From Christensenellaceae bacterium Phil7 (GTDB taxonomy: Bacteria; Bacillota; Clostridia; Christensenellales; CAG-138): a stretch of DNA of 64,000 bases. The stretch is taken from the NCBI GenBank assembly GCA_001940845.1, contig MSGV01000029.1, positions 1 to 64,000 on the forward strand, read 5' to 3'. Shown here piece by piece: positions 19,379-33,470 of the stretch. The position numbers and the translations under genes are program-made. The notes beneath the pieces are model-generated. The model saw nothing but the letters and a program-made list of their open reading frames with translations. It was not told the DNA's origin and made no database searches. Position 1 is the stretch's first letter. Every line of letters starts with the position of its first letter.

Positions 19379-20572
19379 ATGAAACTCACCGCAGTTCTTG
19401 ATATTGGCAGCAGTAAAGTCGTGTGTGCAGCGATAAGCCCCGGAGCACGCGGCGCGCTTTTCTTAAACGGAGTCGGCACATGTCCATACTCCGGATTTTA
19501 TCTTGGAGCAATGCCAAAAGCGGGTGCACTTTCCCAAGCAATTGCGACTGCTATTGCGCTTTGTGAGTCCGAATCAAAGATCAAGATATCAAGCATATGT
19601 GTAGGAGTCCCCTCTCCGTTCACTCGGACACGCATCACGGCAGCAAGACTCGAATCCCACTTTGGCGGTGCAAAGATTGCGGATGAGGATATAGACAAGC
19701 TGATACATCTTTCTGCGCCCATGAATCCCCCACCGGGCTATGAGCTTATGCACAGCACACCATTTGACTACATTATCAATGGGAGCGAAAGAGTTTATGA
19801 CCCCATTGGAATGATTGCTCAATCGCTCGAAGCGAGCGTTTCTCATGTTTATGCCGATAATGCATTCACCGAAATGCTGCGCTGTTGTCTTAAAGGGCTA
19901 GGGATTGAGACTAAGCTCTTTATCTCTTCTGCATTTGCTGATTCCCATTATATTATTCCGCAGAATATAAGGCAATGCGGTTCCCTATTGCTCGATTGCG
20001 GCGGCAATCATTGCGACATTAGCCTTATTAGGGGAGATGCTGTCTTCGAAACGATCTCTATCGGAATAGGTGGAAACCATATTACAGATGATTTAGCGAT
20101 TAGGCTTCGATTGCCTACTGAAGCGGCTGAGGAACTAAAGCGGAGGTACGATTTTTTTGATTCGGACATGCTCTCATACGAACAGGTGTTTGCTCCGCAT
20201 GAAGGATATGTGTCCATAAAGCGTTCGGTTATTGCATCAATAGTCAGGCCAAGAATAGAAGAGCTTGGCATGTATATTTCTGATTCGATTGCGGATTTGC
20301 TGACGGACACTTCATACGATCTGCGAATTTTCTTAACCGGAGCAGGTATTGCACCGCTGTATGGAGGTATGGAATATCTGAGCGAATGTATAGGCATGCG
20401 AATAGATAGCAGCCTTCCCCCTTCTGCAATCAGTGAGGATGAAGAGTTGCCAGGACGAACTTCTGCTCTGGCACTTGCGCATTTTATACTGTATGAATAT
20501 TGCAATACGAATCGCAGCGACAAGCGGTTCGGTAAGAAAACCATCAAGCAACTAATGATGAATAATTCCTAG
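19379..20572 (+). CDS. divergent FtsA-like actin-fold division protein
   Basis: LTAVLDIGSSKVVCAAISP, SLLLDCGGNHCDISLI, ISIGIGGNHITDDLAIRL, FLTGAGIAPLYGG; directly upstream of ftsZ. Confidence 0.85.
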   Translation: MKLTAVLDIGSSKVVCAAISPGARGALFLNGVGTCPYSGFYLGAMPKAGALSQAIATAIALCESESKIKISSICVGVPSPFTRTRITAARLESHFGGAKIADEDIDKLIHLSAPMNPPPGYELMHSTPFDYIINGSERVYDPIGMIAQSLEASVSHVYADNAFTEMLRCCLKGLGIETKLFISSAFADSHYIIPQNIRQCGSLLLDCGGNHCDISLIRGDAVFETISIGIGGNHITDDLAIRLRLPTEAAEELKRRYDFFDSDMLSYEQVFAPHEGYVSIKRSVIASIVRPRIEELGMYISDSIADLLTDTSYDLRIFLTGAGIAPLYGGMEYLSECIGMRIDSSLPPSAISEDEELPGRTSALALAHFILYEYCNTNRSDKRFGKKTIKQLMMNNS

Positions 20573-20584
20573 GAGGATATCATA

Positions 20585-22048
20585 ATGCCTTTAGAATTTC
20601 AAATTGATAATGATACTGCAAACATCGCCCAGATCAAGGTCGTGGGCGTCGGCGGAGCGGGCGGAAACGCCGTTAACCGAATGATAGACTATGGTCTAAA
20701 AGGTGTGGAGTTCATATCGGTAAATACCGATGCTCAGGCACTTGCTAAGTCCAAGGCGGACGTTAAGGTTCAAATCGGAGAGAAAGCGACCGGCAGACTT
20801 GGTGCAGGCGCTAAGCCTGAAATAGGCCGTGCTGCTGCCGAGGAAAGCCGCGATGAGTTGACCGATGCTCTGCGCGGTGCGGATCTTGTCTTTATTACTG
20901 CCGGAATGGGTGGCGGTACCGGTACGGGAGCCTCTCCAATAATTGCCGAGATCGCTAAAGAGCTCGGAATACTTACGGTCGCCGTCGTCACAAAACCCTT
21001 TGATTTTGAGGGTAAAAACAGGGCAAATGCTGCGCTTGGCGGAATCCGAGCATTGCGTGAGATCGTGGATACTCTGATAATCATACCCAACCAAAAGCTG
21101 GTATCAATTGTCGGCAAACGTCCCATCCGCGATGCGTTCATGGTTGCCGATGATGTGCTTCGCCAAGGTGTACAAGGTATCTGCGATATCATCACTCATC
21201 CGGATACAATTAACAGCGACTTTGCCGATGTCCGCACAATTATTTCCGAAAAGGGTATGGCTCATATGGGTATCAGCTCCGCTTCCGGAGATGATCGCTG
21301 CGTGACCGCTGCACAGCAGGCTATAAACAGTCCTATGCTTGAGACCTCGATCAACGGGGCCAAAGGCGTTCTGCTTAATATCATCGGTGATCCTGCGCTT
21401 ACAATGGAGGAGATCGATGCTGCCGGCAGACTTATCCGAGATTCTGTCGATCCCGGAGCCAATTTCATATTCTCCATGGGTATTGATGATTCTCTTGAGG
21501 ATGAAGTCCGTGTGACTGTCATAGCAACGGGTTTTGAATATGCTGATGAATATTCCATCCCTGAAACCCCAAAGGCTCCTGAAAAACCTATCGAACCCAA
21601 AGAAACCCCTAAGATCGCTGAAGAACCCGTATCCAAAAGCGAGCCGGTGAATGAGGAGCCACTATCCACTCCTTCTGATCAAAGCGAGTACGAGTCTCGC
21701 TACATCGGAAGCTCCTATTCAGAAGAACCCTTGAATGCAGGTCGTTCGGTTCAGAACGATGAAGTCCGCAGGAGCTATCCCTCTCCCGGCAACGCTGGCA
21801 ACCCAAGAAGATCCACCCCTATTCAATCTGCCCGCAGCCGTTTTGATCCAATCGAGCCTCCATCCCGCCGTATAATTGATGAGCTTGAGCCCAATGGCGA
21901 TCGCGAAACTTCTTCGTCCGAGGATTCTCCCTATTCCGGCAACCGCACATCTGGTCGCAGGCGAAGCTCCAGCTATAATTCACGCGAGCGTGAAAGCAAC
22001 GACCTGAAGATTCCTTCCTGCTTACGTTTTGGCAGAAAGGATTCATGA
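20585..22048 (+). CDS. ftsZ: cell division protein FtsZ
   Basis: [39 protein letters not shown]-like [11 protein letters not shown]; about 150 aa Ser/Arg-rich linker and C-terminal [13 protein letters not shown]. Confidence 0.97.
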   Translation: MPLEFQIDNDTANIAQIKVVGVGGAGGNAVNRMIDYGLKGVEFISVNTDAQALAKSKADVKVQIGEKATGRLGAGAKPEIGRAAAEESRDELTDALRGADLVFITAGMGGGTGTGASPIIAEIAKELGILTVAVVTKPFDFEGKNRANAALGGIRALREIVDTLIIIPNQKLVSIVGKRPIRDAFMVADDVLRQGVQGICDIITHPDTINSDFADVRTIISEKGMAHMGISSASGDDRCVTAAQQAINSPMLETSINGAKGVLLNIIGDPALTMEEIDAAGRLIRDSVDPGANFIFSMGIDDSLEDEVRVTVIATGFEYADEYSIPETPKAPEKPIEPKETPKIAEEPVSKSEPVNEEPLSTPSDQSEYESRYIGSSYSEEPLNAGRSVQNDEVRRSYPSPGNAGNPRRSTPIQSARSRFDPIEPPSRRIIDELEPNGDRETSSSEDSPYSGNRTSGRRRSSSYNSRERESNDLKIPSCLRFGRKDS

Positions 22049-22100
22049 GTTTGAAAGTATAACCGATTCTAACTCATAACAGGTAATTTTTACCAACAAT

Positions 22101-22131
22101 AAACAGTCGTCACCAAACGTGGCGGCTGTTT
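22101..22131 (+). terminator. hairpin downstream of ftsZ
   Basis: AAACAGTCGTCAC-caaac-GTGGCGGCTGTTT (13-bp stem with two G-U pairs); weak T-run. Confidence 0.5.
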
Positions 22132-22182
22132 AACTGAAATTCGCAGTGTTGCAGAAGATTTTGCAATACCTCTCATAAAATG

Positions 22183-22211
22183 TTTACAACCCTTGTCTGC
22201 TGTGGTATACT
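22183..22211 (+). promoter_or_regulatory. sigma-A-type promoter for alpha/beta hydrolase
   Basis: TTTACA-N17-TATACT. Confidence 0.6.
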
Positions 22212-22228
22212 GTTATTGGAGGAATGTT

Positions 22229-22930
22229 ATGGCAGAATTCATTATCGATAATCAAATAATTCATTACGAGATAATCGGAGCTTCCGGGCAGCAGCGAACG
22301 CCCATTCTGATGCTTCATGGCAATGGGGAGGATATGCACATTTATGATAGCGTATTGTCTCAGTTTACTGATTCAAAGTACTTCATATTAATGGATAGCC
22401 GCCTTCAAGGCGAATCCCATCCGGCTGAAGGAGGATCAGGCACTATATCATTCGATCTTTTGGCAAACGATGCGATCGAACTTATGAAACATCTTGGCAT
22501 ACATGAATACTATGTTGTTGGGCATTCGGATGGTGGTATCACTGCCCTGCTTATGGCTAAAAAAACATATGATATCATGAAGATCATAGCAATTGGTATT
22601 AATTCCAGCCCAGCGGGACTAACTTCATCCGCAATAAGGCATATAAAAGCTGCATATCGGAAAGCAAAACGGAAGCATGACTATATTGGAATGGAGCTTA
22701 ATCGTCTCATGTTGGAAGAGCCGCAAATAACGCTGAAGGATCTATCCCGTATTGTCGCAGAAGTTACCATATTATTAGGTCAAAAGGATACAGTGATAGA
22801 TCATCAGCAAAGCATTGCCATTGCAGATGCGCTCCCCCACTGTTCGCATATCATCATACCCGGAGCCGGGCATGATATTCCGACCACGCATGCACGGCAG
22901 CTTGCGGATTATATACGTACGCTGCTATAA
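22229..22930 (+). CDS. alpha/beta hydrolase
   Basis: PILMLHGNGEDMHIYD, VVGHSDGGITALLMA (GxSxG with nucleophile Ser), IIPGAGHDIPTTH. Confidence 0.88.
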   Translation: MAEFIIDNQIIHYEIIGASGQQRTPILMLHGNGEDMHIYDSVLSQFTDSKYFILMDSRLQGESHPAEGGSGTISFDLLANDAIELMKHLGIHEYYVVGHSDGGITALLMAKKTYDIMKIIAIGINSSPAGLTSSAIRHIKAAYRKAKRKHDYIGMELNRLMLEEPQITLKDLSRIVAEVTILLGQKDTVIDHQQSIAIADALPHCSHIIIPGAGHDIPTTHARQLADYIRTLL

Positions 22931-23067
22931 CGATAGCGCGCGACAAATATATTTATTATTTTTGAAGGAAATTTGCAATCCTATCAACCAAATTGATCCT
23001 TCATGCGTTCTATTAACAGATGGGGCAAAGCAAGACCACATCTTTCATGGTTTCCTTCCTGTTAATA

Positions 23068-23106
23068 AAAAGCAAGAGTTGTTTGGCGGCAGCTCTTGTT
23101 TTTCTT
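23068..23106 (+). terminator. Rho-independent terminator
   Basis: CAAGAGTTG-tttggcgg-CAGCTCTTG followed by TTTTTCTTTT. Confidence 0.7.
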
Positions 23107-23123
23107 TTGCCCAATAATCTATG

Positions 23124-23160
23124 AAAAACTGCCGAACATTTTCATGCTCGACAGTTTTTT
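23124..23160. terminator. bidirectional terminator hairpin
   Basis: AAAACTGCCGAACATTTTCATGCTCGACAGTTTTTT; T-runs on both strands. Confidence 0.65.
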
Positions 23161-23182
23161 CATATCATTTCATTCCAATGAA

Positions 23183-23353
23183 TCAGTCATTGGTGGGAGC
23201 ACCGACGGGGCAGGTTGCAGCGCAAGCACCACATTCTACGCAAACATCGGGCATGATCTCGTATTTGCCGTCACCTTCGGAGATGGCGGATACGGGACAT
23301 TCTGCTGCACATGCACCACAAGCAATACATGCATCGGTAATGCGATAAGCCAT
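23183..23353 (-). CDS. 2[4Fe-4S] ferredoxin (56 aa; not in supplied ORF track)
   Basis: Manual translation of reverse complement: MAYRITDACIACGACAAECPVSAISEGDGKYEIMPDVCVECGACAATCPVGAPTND*; two CxxCxxCxxxCP motifs; AGGAGGT upstream of ATG. Confidence 0.95.
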   Translation of the reverse strand: MAYRITDACIACGACAAECPVSAISEGDGKYEIMPDVCVECGACAATCPVGAPTND

Positions 23354-23489
23354 TGATAATACCTCCTGAATAGTATGTCCGAAAGCTCATTGAACTTTCG
23401 TTCGTACCTATTGTACCACGAAATCACAATAAATCAAGACGATATTCTGGTAATTCTGCTATTTAATTTTAATTGTGAGTTAATTAAGC

Positions 23490-23768
23490 TTATTTTGTCT
23501 CCATCGCATCCTTGAGAGCCTTGCCGGGCTTAAAACTAACCGAGCGGCTCTCGCCGATTTCTATCGTTTCACCGGTCATAGGATTACGTCCATTTCTAGC
23601 AGGACGCTGGCGAACGTCAAAGCAACCGAAACCAACGATCTGGACTTTCTCGCCCTTCTCAAGTTCCTCGGTTATGAGATCGAAAACGGCATTTACAGCA
23701 AGATCTGCATCCTTACGAGTGAGTTGACACTTTACTGCAAGTGCCTGAATAAGCTGAGCTTTATTCAT
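23490..23768 (-). CDS. hup: HU family DNA-binding protein
   Basis: MNKAQLIQALAVKCQLTRKDADLAVNAVFDLITEELEKGEKVQIVGFGCFDVRQRPARNGRNPMTGE. Confidence 0.97.
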   Translation of the reverse strand: MNKAQLIQALAVKCQLTRKDADLAVNAVFDLITEELEKGEKVQIVGFGCFDVRQRPARNGRNPMTGETIEIGESRSVSFKPGKALKDAMETK

Positions 23769-23971
23769 TGATGATTTCCTCCAAAAATAATAACGATATA
23801 ATATTGAACAAGTCTGCGGTGAAGACTCTCTTCAACCTTCTCGATCGCATGAATCATCCTGCGATCGGCCGCATTAACAACGCACTACATTTTAACAGTC
23901 TTAATGCAAAAACGCAATAGTCTTATGGTATATTTTGCTGTTTTTTTAGCATTTTAGGCATGTTTACAGCA

Positions 23972-25441
23972 TTATATCTCATCCTCTCGATCCATGAGCT
24001 TCACTCGATTCCAGTATTCATCCATATCATCAAGCACCATATCATCAAAGCTTTTTCCTTCGGCAAGCATCAGTTCTTCCATTCTAATGAACCTTTTCAT
24101 AAATTTATCCGTGGCTTTAAACAATGCAAGCTCTGGATCTACCTTTAAAAGTCTCGCGACATTTACGCAGGCAAAAAGCATATCCCCTACTTCCTCAAAA
24201 ATATTATCGGCATCACCTGCGTCAATTGCCGAGCTCACTTCATCCGCCTCCTCATATACCTTATGAAGGGCCATGGCCGCATCATCGAAATCGAAACCCA
24301 CATTTGCAGCTTTCTTCTGGATTTTATAGCTCCTCATGAGCGCAGGGAAAGCGGAGGGAACGGCTCGCATAGTATCGGCAACGGTATCCTGGTGCTTTTC
24401 TTTCTTCTTAAGACGCTCCCAGTTCACGAGCACATCATCGGATGAACCTACCATTACTTCACCAAACACATGTGGATGACGATAAATAAGCTTATTTACT
24501 ATCCCGGTTGTCACATCCCTTATGCTGAATTCCTGTTTTTCTTCCTCAATAATTGAGTGAAAAACCACTTGCAGCAATAAATCTCCCAGTTCCTCCTCCA
24601 ATGCAGTAATATCCTCGCGATCGATCGCATCCAGAACCTCATAGCTCTCCTCAATAAGCGACGATCGAAGACTCCTATGTGTTTGCTCCGCATCCCATGG
24701 GCATCCGCCCGGCGCACGCAATCTATACATAACCTCCATTAAACCATCAAGTCCATGTCTTTTCAACTGCATTAATTCGCATTTCGGCACAATTAATACG
24801 GTTGCAGTATCATATTTCGACTCATTTCCCGGGAAATCAAGCTCATATAGCTGCATAGCCTCAGCAGTATAATCACCACGTTCATCCATTTCGCAGAGAT
24901 AAACCATGTGCTCATCCGGGTAAAATTCCAAAAGCTTAAGTTTTAATTCACCTGCTGCCAATATGTTGTCAATTTCCTCTATGACAAGCTGCGATGATGT
25001 ATCAGCTACATGCAGTGAAATTGCGGATTGAACATAGTATTCGCACATATTCACATCATATCCCATATTGACCGCAGTGCTCATCGCAGCCTCGGCGAAA
25101 CCCTGCGCTGGAATGGTTTGAAGCTCAAATCCATTTTTCATTGCTGCCTCACGTATACATTTCATAAGCGCCGAACCGACGCCACGCCCAAGCACAGCAT
25201 AGGTGCATGATTCGCCTGCCGTCAATCTATCAGCAATTCTGGCATTCAGCTCGTCAAAATCCATACAGGTATCATAGAGATCATCCATCGATATTGCATC
25301 CGGACGAATACTTGCAACTATATCGGCACAACGATGCTTCATAGTCTGAACATACAATACCTGAGCATCCGAAATCATCGCGGCAGCATTCAAAGTGATG
25401 GTCTTAGGTGTTGATAATGGTATTATTGTAATTTTTTTCAT
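23972..25441 (-). CDS. mazG: nucleoside triphosphate pyrophosphohydrolase MazG with N-terminal YabN-like tetrapyrrole-methylase domain
   Basis: LRAPGGCPWDAEQTHRSLRSSLIEESYEVLDAIDREDITALEEELGDLLLQVVFHS; N-terminal methylase-like fold; adjacent to hup. Confidence 0.93.
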   Translation of the reverse strand: MKKITIIPLSTPKTITLNAAAMISDAQVLYVQTMKHRCADIVASIRPDAISMDDLYDTCMDFDELNARIADRLTAGESCTYAVLGRGVGSALMKCIREAAMKNGFELQTIPAQGFAEAAMSTAVNMGYDVNMCEYYVQSAISLHVADTSSQLVIEEIDNILAAGELKLKLLEFYPDEHMVYLCEMDERGDYTAEAMQLYELDFPGNESKYDTATVLIVPKCELMQLKRHGLDGLMEVMYRLRAPGGCPWDAEQTHRSLRSSLIEESYEVLDAIDREDITALEEELGDLLLQVVFHSIIEEEKQEFSIRDVTTGIVNKLIYRHPHVFGEVMVGSSDDVLVNWERLKKKEKHQDTVADTMRAVPSAFPALMRSYKIQKKAANVGFDFDDAAMALHKVYEEADEVSSAIDAGDADNIFEEVGDMLFACVNVARLLKVDPELALFKATDKFMKRFIRMEELMLAEGKSFDDMVLDDMDEYWNRVKLMDREDEI

Positions 25442-25506
25442 AATATTATTCCTTTATTGTGTTTAATTTGTTTCTATGTAGTTCACATGTTGCAGAAAAC
25501 ATAGCT

Positions 25507-26241
25507 TTATATAGTAAATCCACCATCCAGCGTGATCACTTGCCCGGTCATAAACGAAGCAGCATCCGAAGCAAGAAATGCAACTGCGTTCGCAACATCC
25601 TTCGGCGTACCAAGCCTTCCCATGGGGGTTTCTTCCCTCAATAATGATATTGTTTCGTTTCCAAGCTTCAAGGTCATATCTGTTGCAATGCAGCCGGGTG
25701 CAACACAATTCACCCTAATACCCGATGGGGCCAATTCCGCTGCTAATGAGCGAGTCAACCCCTCTATTGCCGCCTTGCTGCAAGAATATGCGGCTTCACA
25801 CGATGCGGCTCTGCTGCCCCAAATGGAAGAAATATTTATAATGTTTCCTTTTTTCCGTTCCAGCATACTAGGCAACGCAGAAAGGATCAGGTTGCGCACT
25901 CCGTTCACGTTAACGTTCATTATGCAATTCCACAATTCGTCATCAACATCCTGAAATAATCCGACATGCGATATCCCCGCATTATTTACTACGAGCTCCA
26001 CCCGACCAAGCATATCCTCTGCCGCACTAAACATCCGCTTTACAGCATTTCGATCCGAAACATCGGCCCGGTATTTTGTAGCGCGATATCCCGCCGCAGC
26101 AAGCTCATGTTCTATCCTTTCAGCCGACTCTTCATGACTATTATAGTTCAGCAATATACTCCAGCCATCTGCGGCAAGCCGCCTGGCTACTTCCCTACCT
26201 ATGCCTCCCGAGGCACCGGTAACTATAGCGGCACTTTTCAT
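25507..26241 (-). CDS. fabG: SDR family oxidoreductase (3-oxoacyl-ACP reductase-like)
   Basis: AIVTGASGGIGREVARRLA, NNAGISHVG, YSCSKAAIEGLTRSLAAELAPSGIRVNCVAPGCI. Confidence 0.88.
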   Translation of the reverse strand: MKSAAIVTGASGGIGREVARRLAADGWSILLNYNSHEESAERIEHELAAAGYRATKYRADVSDRNAVKRMFSAAEDMLGRVELVVNNAGISHVGLFQDVDDELWNCIMNVNVNGVRNLILSALPSMLERKKGNIINISSIWGSRAASCEAAYSCSKAAIEGLTRSLAAELAPSGIRVNCVAPGCIATDMTLKLGNETISLLREETPMGRLGTPKDVANAVAFLASDAASFMTGQVITLDGGFTI

Positions 26242-26393
26242 CAGTTCCTCCCATGCGTTCTTTTATTGAAGATTATAAGCCTATTACGGCAGGATTGCAA
26301 CTGCCCAGAATATCCTCAAAGACCTGCACGTAAGCTGCCCTGCATTTCATGCTTCCGGCAATATGATATTTTCACACTCCATGATTTTGGGTA

Positions 26394-26422
26394 TTGAAAT
26401 CATTAATTATTTTTGTTACAAT
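26394..26422 (+). promoter_or_regulatory. sigma-A-type promoter of the ATP synthase operon
   Basis: TTGAAA-N17-TACAAT. Confidence 0.6.
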
Positions 26423-26486
26423 AAACAAGATAAATGATTGTATGTGTTATTATTCACATACATCATTGGTAGAAGGAGGAAAGCCG

Positions 26487-26957
26487 ATGAAAAAGCTTGA
26501 CAGAACCGTGGTTCGTGAGGGCATCTTCATCGCCTGCGGAGTGTTCATTTTGAGCATCATAATGCAGCTTGTATTCGTACTGTTAAAGAAATGGGATTAT
26601 ACCGTATTGTTTGGAAATCTTTTGAGTGGTTTAGTTGCGGTATTGAATTTCTTATTGCTTGGAATAACTGTGCAGAATGCAGTAGGCAAGGAAGAAAAGC
26701 AAATCAGGGATGAAATTAGATTATCGCATCTGCTGCGCATGTTTTTAATTGCGGCTGGGCTCATCGTTGGAATCGTTCTGCCTTGTTTCAATCTGATCGC
26801 TGCCATACTGCCATATGCATTTCCCAGAATTGCAATTGCGTTCCGTCCTCTTTTTACAAAAATTTTGGATAAGGACAATGACTGCATGGCTTCAGCTGAT
26901 TATTCCGAGACCTCCGTTCAGTCACCTGGCACATCTGAAATTTCGGTAAAGGATTAG
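26487..26957 (+). CDS. AtpI-like membrane protein preceding ATP synthase operon
   Basis: Small multi-TM protein directly upstream of atpB; ATG 26487 with AGGAGGAA upstream. Confidence 0.65.
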   Translation: MKKLDRTVVREGIFIACGVFILSIIMQLVFVLLKKWDYTVLFGNLLSGLVAVLNFLLLGITVQNAVGKEEKQIRDEIRLSHLLRMFLIAAGLIVGIVLPCFNLIAAILPYAFPRIAIAFRPLFTKILDKDNDCMASADYSETSVQSPGTSEISVKD

Positions 26958-26971
26958 TATTTTCTATTAAG

Positions 26972-27898
26972 ATGAAAAGAGAAAAAGATTTCAAATTCAT
27001 TCTTGTTGATATCCTATTGATCATCGGCATTATTCTGCCAATAGTTTGCGGAATGGTGCTTGATGTGCTGACTTCGCCGGCAGTCGATGGAGTCAATATC
27101 ACAGGTGCGCGAATTTACTTTACAATAAATATGCCTATTCAGGATTTTCCGATTACAGAAGCACAGATAAACTCAGCCATTGTCGTTATATCGTTATTAT
27201 TTCTTTGCCTATTCCTGACCCATGGTATAAAGGAAAAGCCGGATAGCATCCGTCAGCATATAGCAGAATACATCGTTGAAAAAACGGATTCGCTCGTTCA
27301 TGATAACATGGGCAGATATTTTATGAGCTTTGCTCCATTTATTGCGGCTATCATGGGCATTTCGCTCCTTTCCAGCCTGCTTTCGCTCGTTGGGCTGTTC
27401 CCCCCAACCTCCGATATCAATATCATTGCCGGCTGGTCCATATTGGTTTTCTTCATCATTACTCATTATAAGATGAAATGTGGTCCTCTCTACTACCTGA
27501 AAGGATTGACAGAACCTATAGTGCTGCTGACCCCACTTAACATCTTAGGCGAAGTATCAACACCGATCTCTATGGCTTTTCGTCACTATGGCAATGTGCT
27601 TTCAGGCTCGGTTATCTCCGTGCTCATCACCGCAGCGTTACAGGGATTATCTCAGAAACTTCTCGGTTGGATTCCCGGAACATTAGGGCAATTTCCATTG
27701 CTGCAAATTGGTCTCCCGGCTGTGTTGAGCATTTATTTTGATGTATTCAGCAGCTGCTTGCAGGCATTCATATTTGCAATGCTTACCATGCTGAATATTT
27801 CTACCGCTTTCCCTCAAGAGGATTATCTGGCGAGGCAGCGCCGTAAAGCTGAAAAGCGCCGAATAAGGAATGCAGGGAAAATGATTTCTACGAACTAA
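26972..27898 (+). CDS. atpB: F1Fo ATP synthase subunit a
   Basis: FRHYGNVLSGSVI conserved Arg helix; LVGLFPPTSDINI; operon position. Confidence 0.94.
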   Translation: MKREKDFKFILVDILLIIGIILPIVCGMVLDVLTSPAVDGVNITGARIYFTINMPIQDFPITEAQINSAIVVISLLFLCLFLTHGIKEKPDSIRQHIAEYIVEKTDSLVHDNMGRYFMSFAPFIAAIMGISLLSSLLSLVGLFPPTSDINIIAGWSILVFFIITHYKMKCGPLYYLKGLTEPIVLLTPLNILGEVSTPISMAFRHYGNVLSGSVISVLITAALQGLSQKLLGWIPGTLGQFPLLQIGLPAVLSIYFDVFSSCLQAFIFAMLTMLNISTAFPQEDYLARQRRKAEKRRIRNAGKMISTN

Positions 27899-27950
27899 CG
27901 GAAAATTTTTCCGATTAGATTTAAAAAAATTTTCTTATAGAATAAATTAA

Positions 27951-28250
<300 letters not shown>

Positions 28251-28270
28251 GAAAACAAGGTGTGAACCAT

Positions 28271-28805
28271 ATGTTAGTACCTGAGGTACAAAATCTGGAC
28301 ATAATTTCGGTCAATATTTGGCAGATGTTGGTTTCTATGATCAATCTTCTGCTTCTATTGCTGATAATCAAAAAATTTCTTTATAAACCTGTTAGGGAAG
28401 CCCTTTCGAAGCGTAAAGAAACCATTGATGGGCAGTACTCTGATGCGGCAAGGGCCAAGCAGAATGCTGTTTCTGCTCAAAGAGCTTGGGAAGATAAGCT
28501 CTCCGAAGCTCAAAGCGATGCCGATGCGATAATAGATGAAGCTCGCATTGCAGCAAAGCGAAAATCCGATGATATTATTTCTGCGGCCGATGCGAAGGCC
28601 AAGGTAATAGTCCACCGCGCTCAGGTCGATGCGGAGCTTGAAAAGAAGAAGGCTCAAGCATCAATAAGGGGCGAAATTGTCGATGTCTCCATGCTTCTCA
28701 CTGAGAAGATGATTGGAAGAGAAATCAATGAGACGGATCATCGTAAGCTTATCGACTCCTTCATAAATGGGATTGACAGTGCCGATGGCATAGGAGATGA
28801 TGACA

Positions 28806-28822
<17 letters not shown>
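28271..28822 (+). CDS. atpF: F1Fo ATP synthase subunit b
   Basis: One TM then long charged helix; operon position; GTG 28262 is an alternative start. Confidence 0.93.
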
Positions 28823-30820
<1,998 letters not shown>

Positions 30821-30840
30821 TTTGGAAAGGCGTATAACCC

Positions 30841-33086
<2,246 letters not shown>

Positions 33087-33092
33087 TTTGTT

Positions 33093-33359
33093 ATGAATGA
33101 ATTTAACCTTAAAATTTCAACTCCGGAAGGCGATGCATATAATGGCAAAGCAATTTTCCTGAGCCTTAGAGGTACGGAAGGTGATTTAGCCATCATGGCC
33201 GGTCATGTTCCGTTCATTACGACGGTTAAAGCCGGCAATTGCAAAGTTGAAACTGAAAATGAATCTGAAAGCTTTTTCGGGACGATTTCTGGAGGCCTTC
33301 TTACGGTCGCAAAAGACGGAGTTACTTTAATCTGCGGCAGTTTTAATAGGGATAACTAA
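33093..33359 (+). CDS. atpC: F1Fo ATP synthase subunit epsilon, short form (88 aa, N-terminal beta-sandwich only)
   Basis: FNLKISTPEGDAYNGKAIFLSLRGTEGDLAIMAGHVPFITTVKAG; last gene of operon; C-terminal helical domain absent. Confidence 0.92.
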   Translation: MNEFNLKISTPEGDAYNGKAIFLSLRGTEGDLAIMAGHVPFITTVKAGNCKVETENESESFFGTISGGLLTVAKDGVTLICGSFNRDN

Positions 33360-33429
33360 AAGATGATGACTTCCGATCAGGTTCAATAAAAATATCGATG
33401 TCCTTTCATCATGCATAATGCCAAACACA

Positions 33430-33457
33430 GCAAAGGGAATCTGTGGGTTCCCTTTGT
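33430..33457. terminator. hairpin terminating the atp operon
   Basis: GCAAAGGGAA-tctgtggg-TTCCCTTTGTTGC. Confidence 0.6.
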
Positions 33458-33470
33458 TGCTTATCGCCTT

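Noticed and set aside
22815-23117. Plus-strand 100-aa ORF overlapping the alpha/beta hydrolase 3' end
   Set aside because: Overlaps a better-supported gene in another frame, runs into a terminator hairpin and has no recognisable domain.
23096-23356. Plus-strand Cys/Thr-rich ORFs
   Set aside because: Antisense of the ferredoxin gene on the minus strand.
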